Positions 6,242-6,673 of a DNA stretch of 6,673 bases are shown here, one piece after another. The translations under genes were made by a program, and so were the position numbers. Each line of letters starts with the position of its first letter. The stretch's first letter is position 1. The DNA is from Oscillospiraceae bacterium (GTDB taxonomy: Bacteria > Bacillota_A > Clostridia > Oscillospirales > Ruminococcaceae), in NCBI GenBank assembly GCA_017848205.1, contig JAGDDO010000626.1:1-6673 (forward strand). Direction: 5' to 3'. A model generated the notes under the pieces. It had not been told where the DNA came from. It saw only the letters and a list, made by a program, of their open reading frames with translations, and searched no databases.

Positions 6242-6673
6242 ATGTTTATTTACATATTAAGATGCGGCGATGACTCACTTTATACGGGCATCGCCGCAGA
6301 CATTCAAAAACGAATTAAACAGCACCGCGGTGAGTTAAGCGGCGGTGCAAAATACACCCGCAGCCGCGGAGTAAAAAAACTTGAGGCGCTCTGGCATACC
6401 GATGACAGCACCGCCGCAAGAAAAATGGAATATGCAATAAAGAAGCTTTCGCGTGCAGACAAGGAAAGACTCATCGACGCGCCTGAGCTCATTACAGAAA
6501 AATTCATTCCGTCACTTGCAGAGTATGACTTCCGTGTGGCGGATAAGGAGGAACTTATTTTGAAAACAGATCTTACAGGCACTGCCGCATTCGGTGTGGC
6601 CGGAAATTTCACGGGACATCTTGAACAGGCAGGGGAGGCTTCCGATTTTAAAAATATGAAGGTGGAAGATGCG
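6242..6673 (+). CDS. GIY-YIG nuclease-like domain continuing in frame into a second domain (3' truncated by window)
   Basis: The ATG at 6242 opens a frame that stays open for 144 codons to the window end. Residues 1-95 form a small GIY-YIG domain of the UPF0213/YhbQ type: MFIYILRC, LYTGIAAD (13-20), R24, H28, AKYTR (36-40) and the metal-binding E63 in KMEYAIKKLS. Free-standing members are about 80-100 residues and are putative DNA endonucleases of unclear role. Here no stop follows; after a short linker, residues about 113-144 read GTAAFGVAGNFTGHLEQAGE and onward, which is not GIY-YIG and resembles what I remember as the start of DUF5718 proteins (unverified). So it is either a two-domain fusion or two overlapping in-frame products; see the internal ribosome binding site at 6545. 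Its own start has only a weak AAAG (6232-6235), so translation is probably coupled to the phosphodiesterase gene 8 nt upstream. The C-terminus is not visible. Confidence 0.88.
   Translation, partial: MFIYILRCGDDSLYTGIAADIQKRIKQHRGELSGGAKYTRSRGVKKLEALWHTDDSTAARKMEYAIKKLSRADKERLIDAPELITEKFIPSLAEYDFRVADKEELILKTDLTGTAAFGVAGNFTGHLEQAGEASDFKNMKVEDA
6263..6298 (+). repeat. Perfect 10-bp GC-rich inverted repeat at the start of the GIY-YIG gene
   Basis: TGCGGCGATG (6263-6272) is the exact reverse complement of CATCGCCGCA (6289-6298), with a 16-nt loop. It begins 21 nt after the A of the ATG and encodes part of RCGDDSLYTGIAAD. No U-tract follows, so it is not an intrinsic terminator; a stable hairpin here could slow or regulate early translation. 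Confidence 0.6.
6545..6562 (+). promoter_or_regulatory. Internal consensus Shine-Dalgarno with in-frame TTG start at the domain junction
   Basis: AAGGAGG at 6545-6551 is followed after 8 nt by TTG (6560-6562), codon 107 of the GIY-YIG frame. The site falls just after the GIY-YIG domain and about six residues before the second conserved segment, which is where a separate gene would begin. A product starting there would read MKTDLTGTAAFGVAG. By chance the same bases encode DKEEL, so the match could be incidental. Confidence 0.5.

Noticed and set aside
6304..6612. 102-codon open frame on the minus strand
   Set aside because: It is antisense to the GIY-YIG frame, which has clear motifs on the + strand; serine-rich shadow composition.

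Overview
The window looks like chromosomal DNA from a low-to-mid GC Gram-positive anaerobe of the Clostridia, most likely Ruminococcus or a near relative in Oscillospiraceae. This is inferred from an ArlR/ArlS-like two-component pair, a clostridial-style GlgA, a membrane-anchored GDPD of the Firmicutes type, purine-rich Shine-Dalgarno sites and canonical SigA-like promoters. I see no transposase, integrase, tRNA, rRNA or CRISPR array.

Left part (1-2609, + strand): the C-terminal end of a DUF4342-like protein ends at 409 and is followed by a modest intrinsic terminator. A good promoter at 488-516 then drives an OmpR-family response regulator (552-1226) and its membrane histidine kinase (1231-2544). 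The two genes are 4 nt apart, and the kinase ribosome binding site lies inside the regulator's last codons. The kinase has a typical catalytic core but an unusually long HAMP-like linker.

Middle part (2576-4478): a symmetric hairpin at 2576-2609 serves as a shared terminator for the kinase operon and the converging glgA. glgA (2632-4083, - strand) encodes a complete ADP-glucose-dependent glycogen synthase and stands without other glg genes. The 395-nt divergent region between glgA and the next gene holds a promoter for each side. It also holds a roughly 105-nt stretch of nested inverted repeats in the glgA 5' leader, which is a candidate cis-regulatory RNA that I cannot match to a known class.

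Right part (4479-6673, + strand): a GTG-started gene encodes a multi-pass membrane protein with a C-terminal glycerophosphodiester phosphodiesterase domain. Eight bases later begins a gene that runs off the window end. Its first ~95 codons encode a small GIY-YIG nuclease-like domain. The frame then continues without a stop into a second segment resembling a separate uncharacterised family (DUF5718 from memory). A consensus Shine-Dalgarno plus an in-frame TTG sits exactly at that junction. This suggests either a fusion or two products from one frame, and it is the most interesting point in the window. A perfect 10-bp inverted repeat also lies just inside the start of this gene.

Functionally the genes are loosely linked: signal transduction, storage polysaccharide synthesis and lipid or wall phosphodiester turnover. 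I see no single multi-gene system, and I do not claim a new defence or mobile system here.
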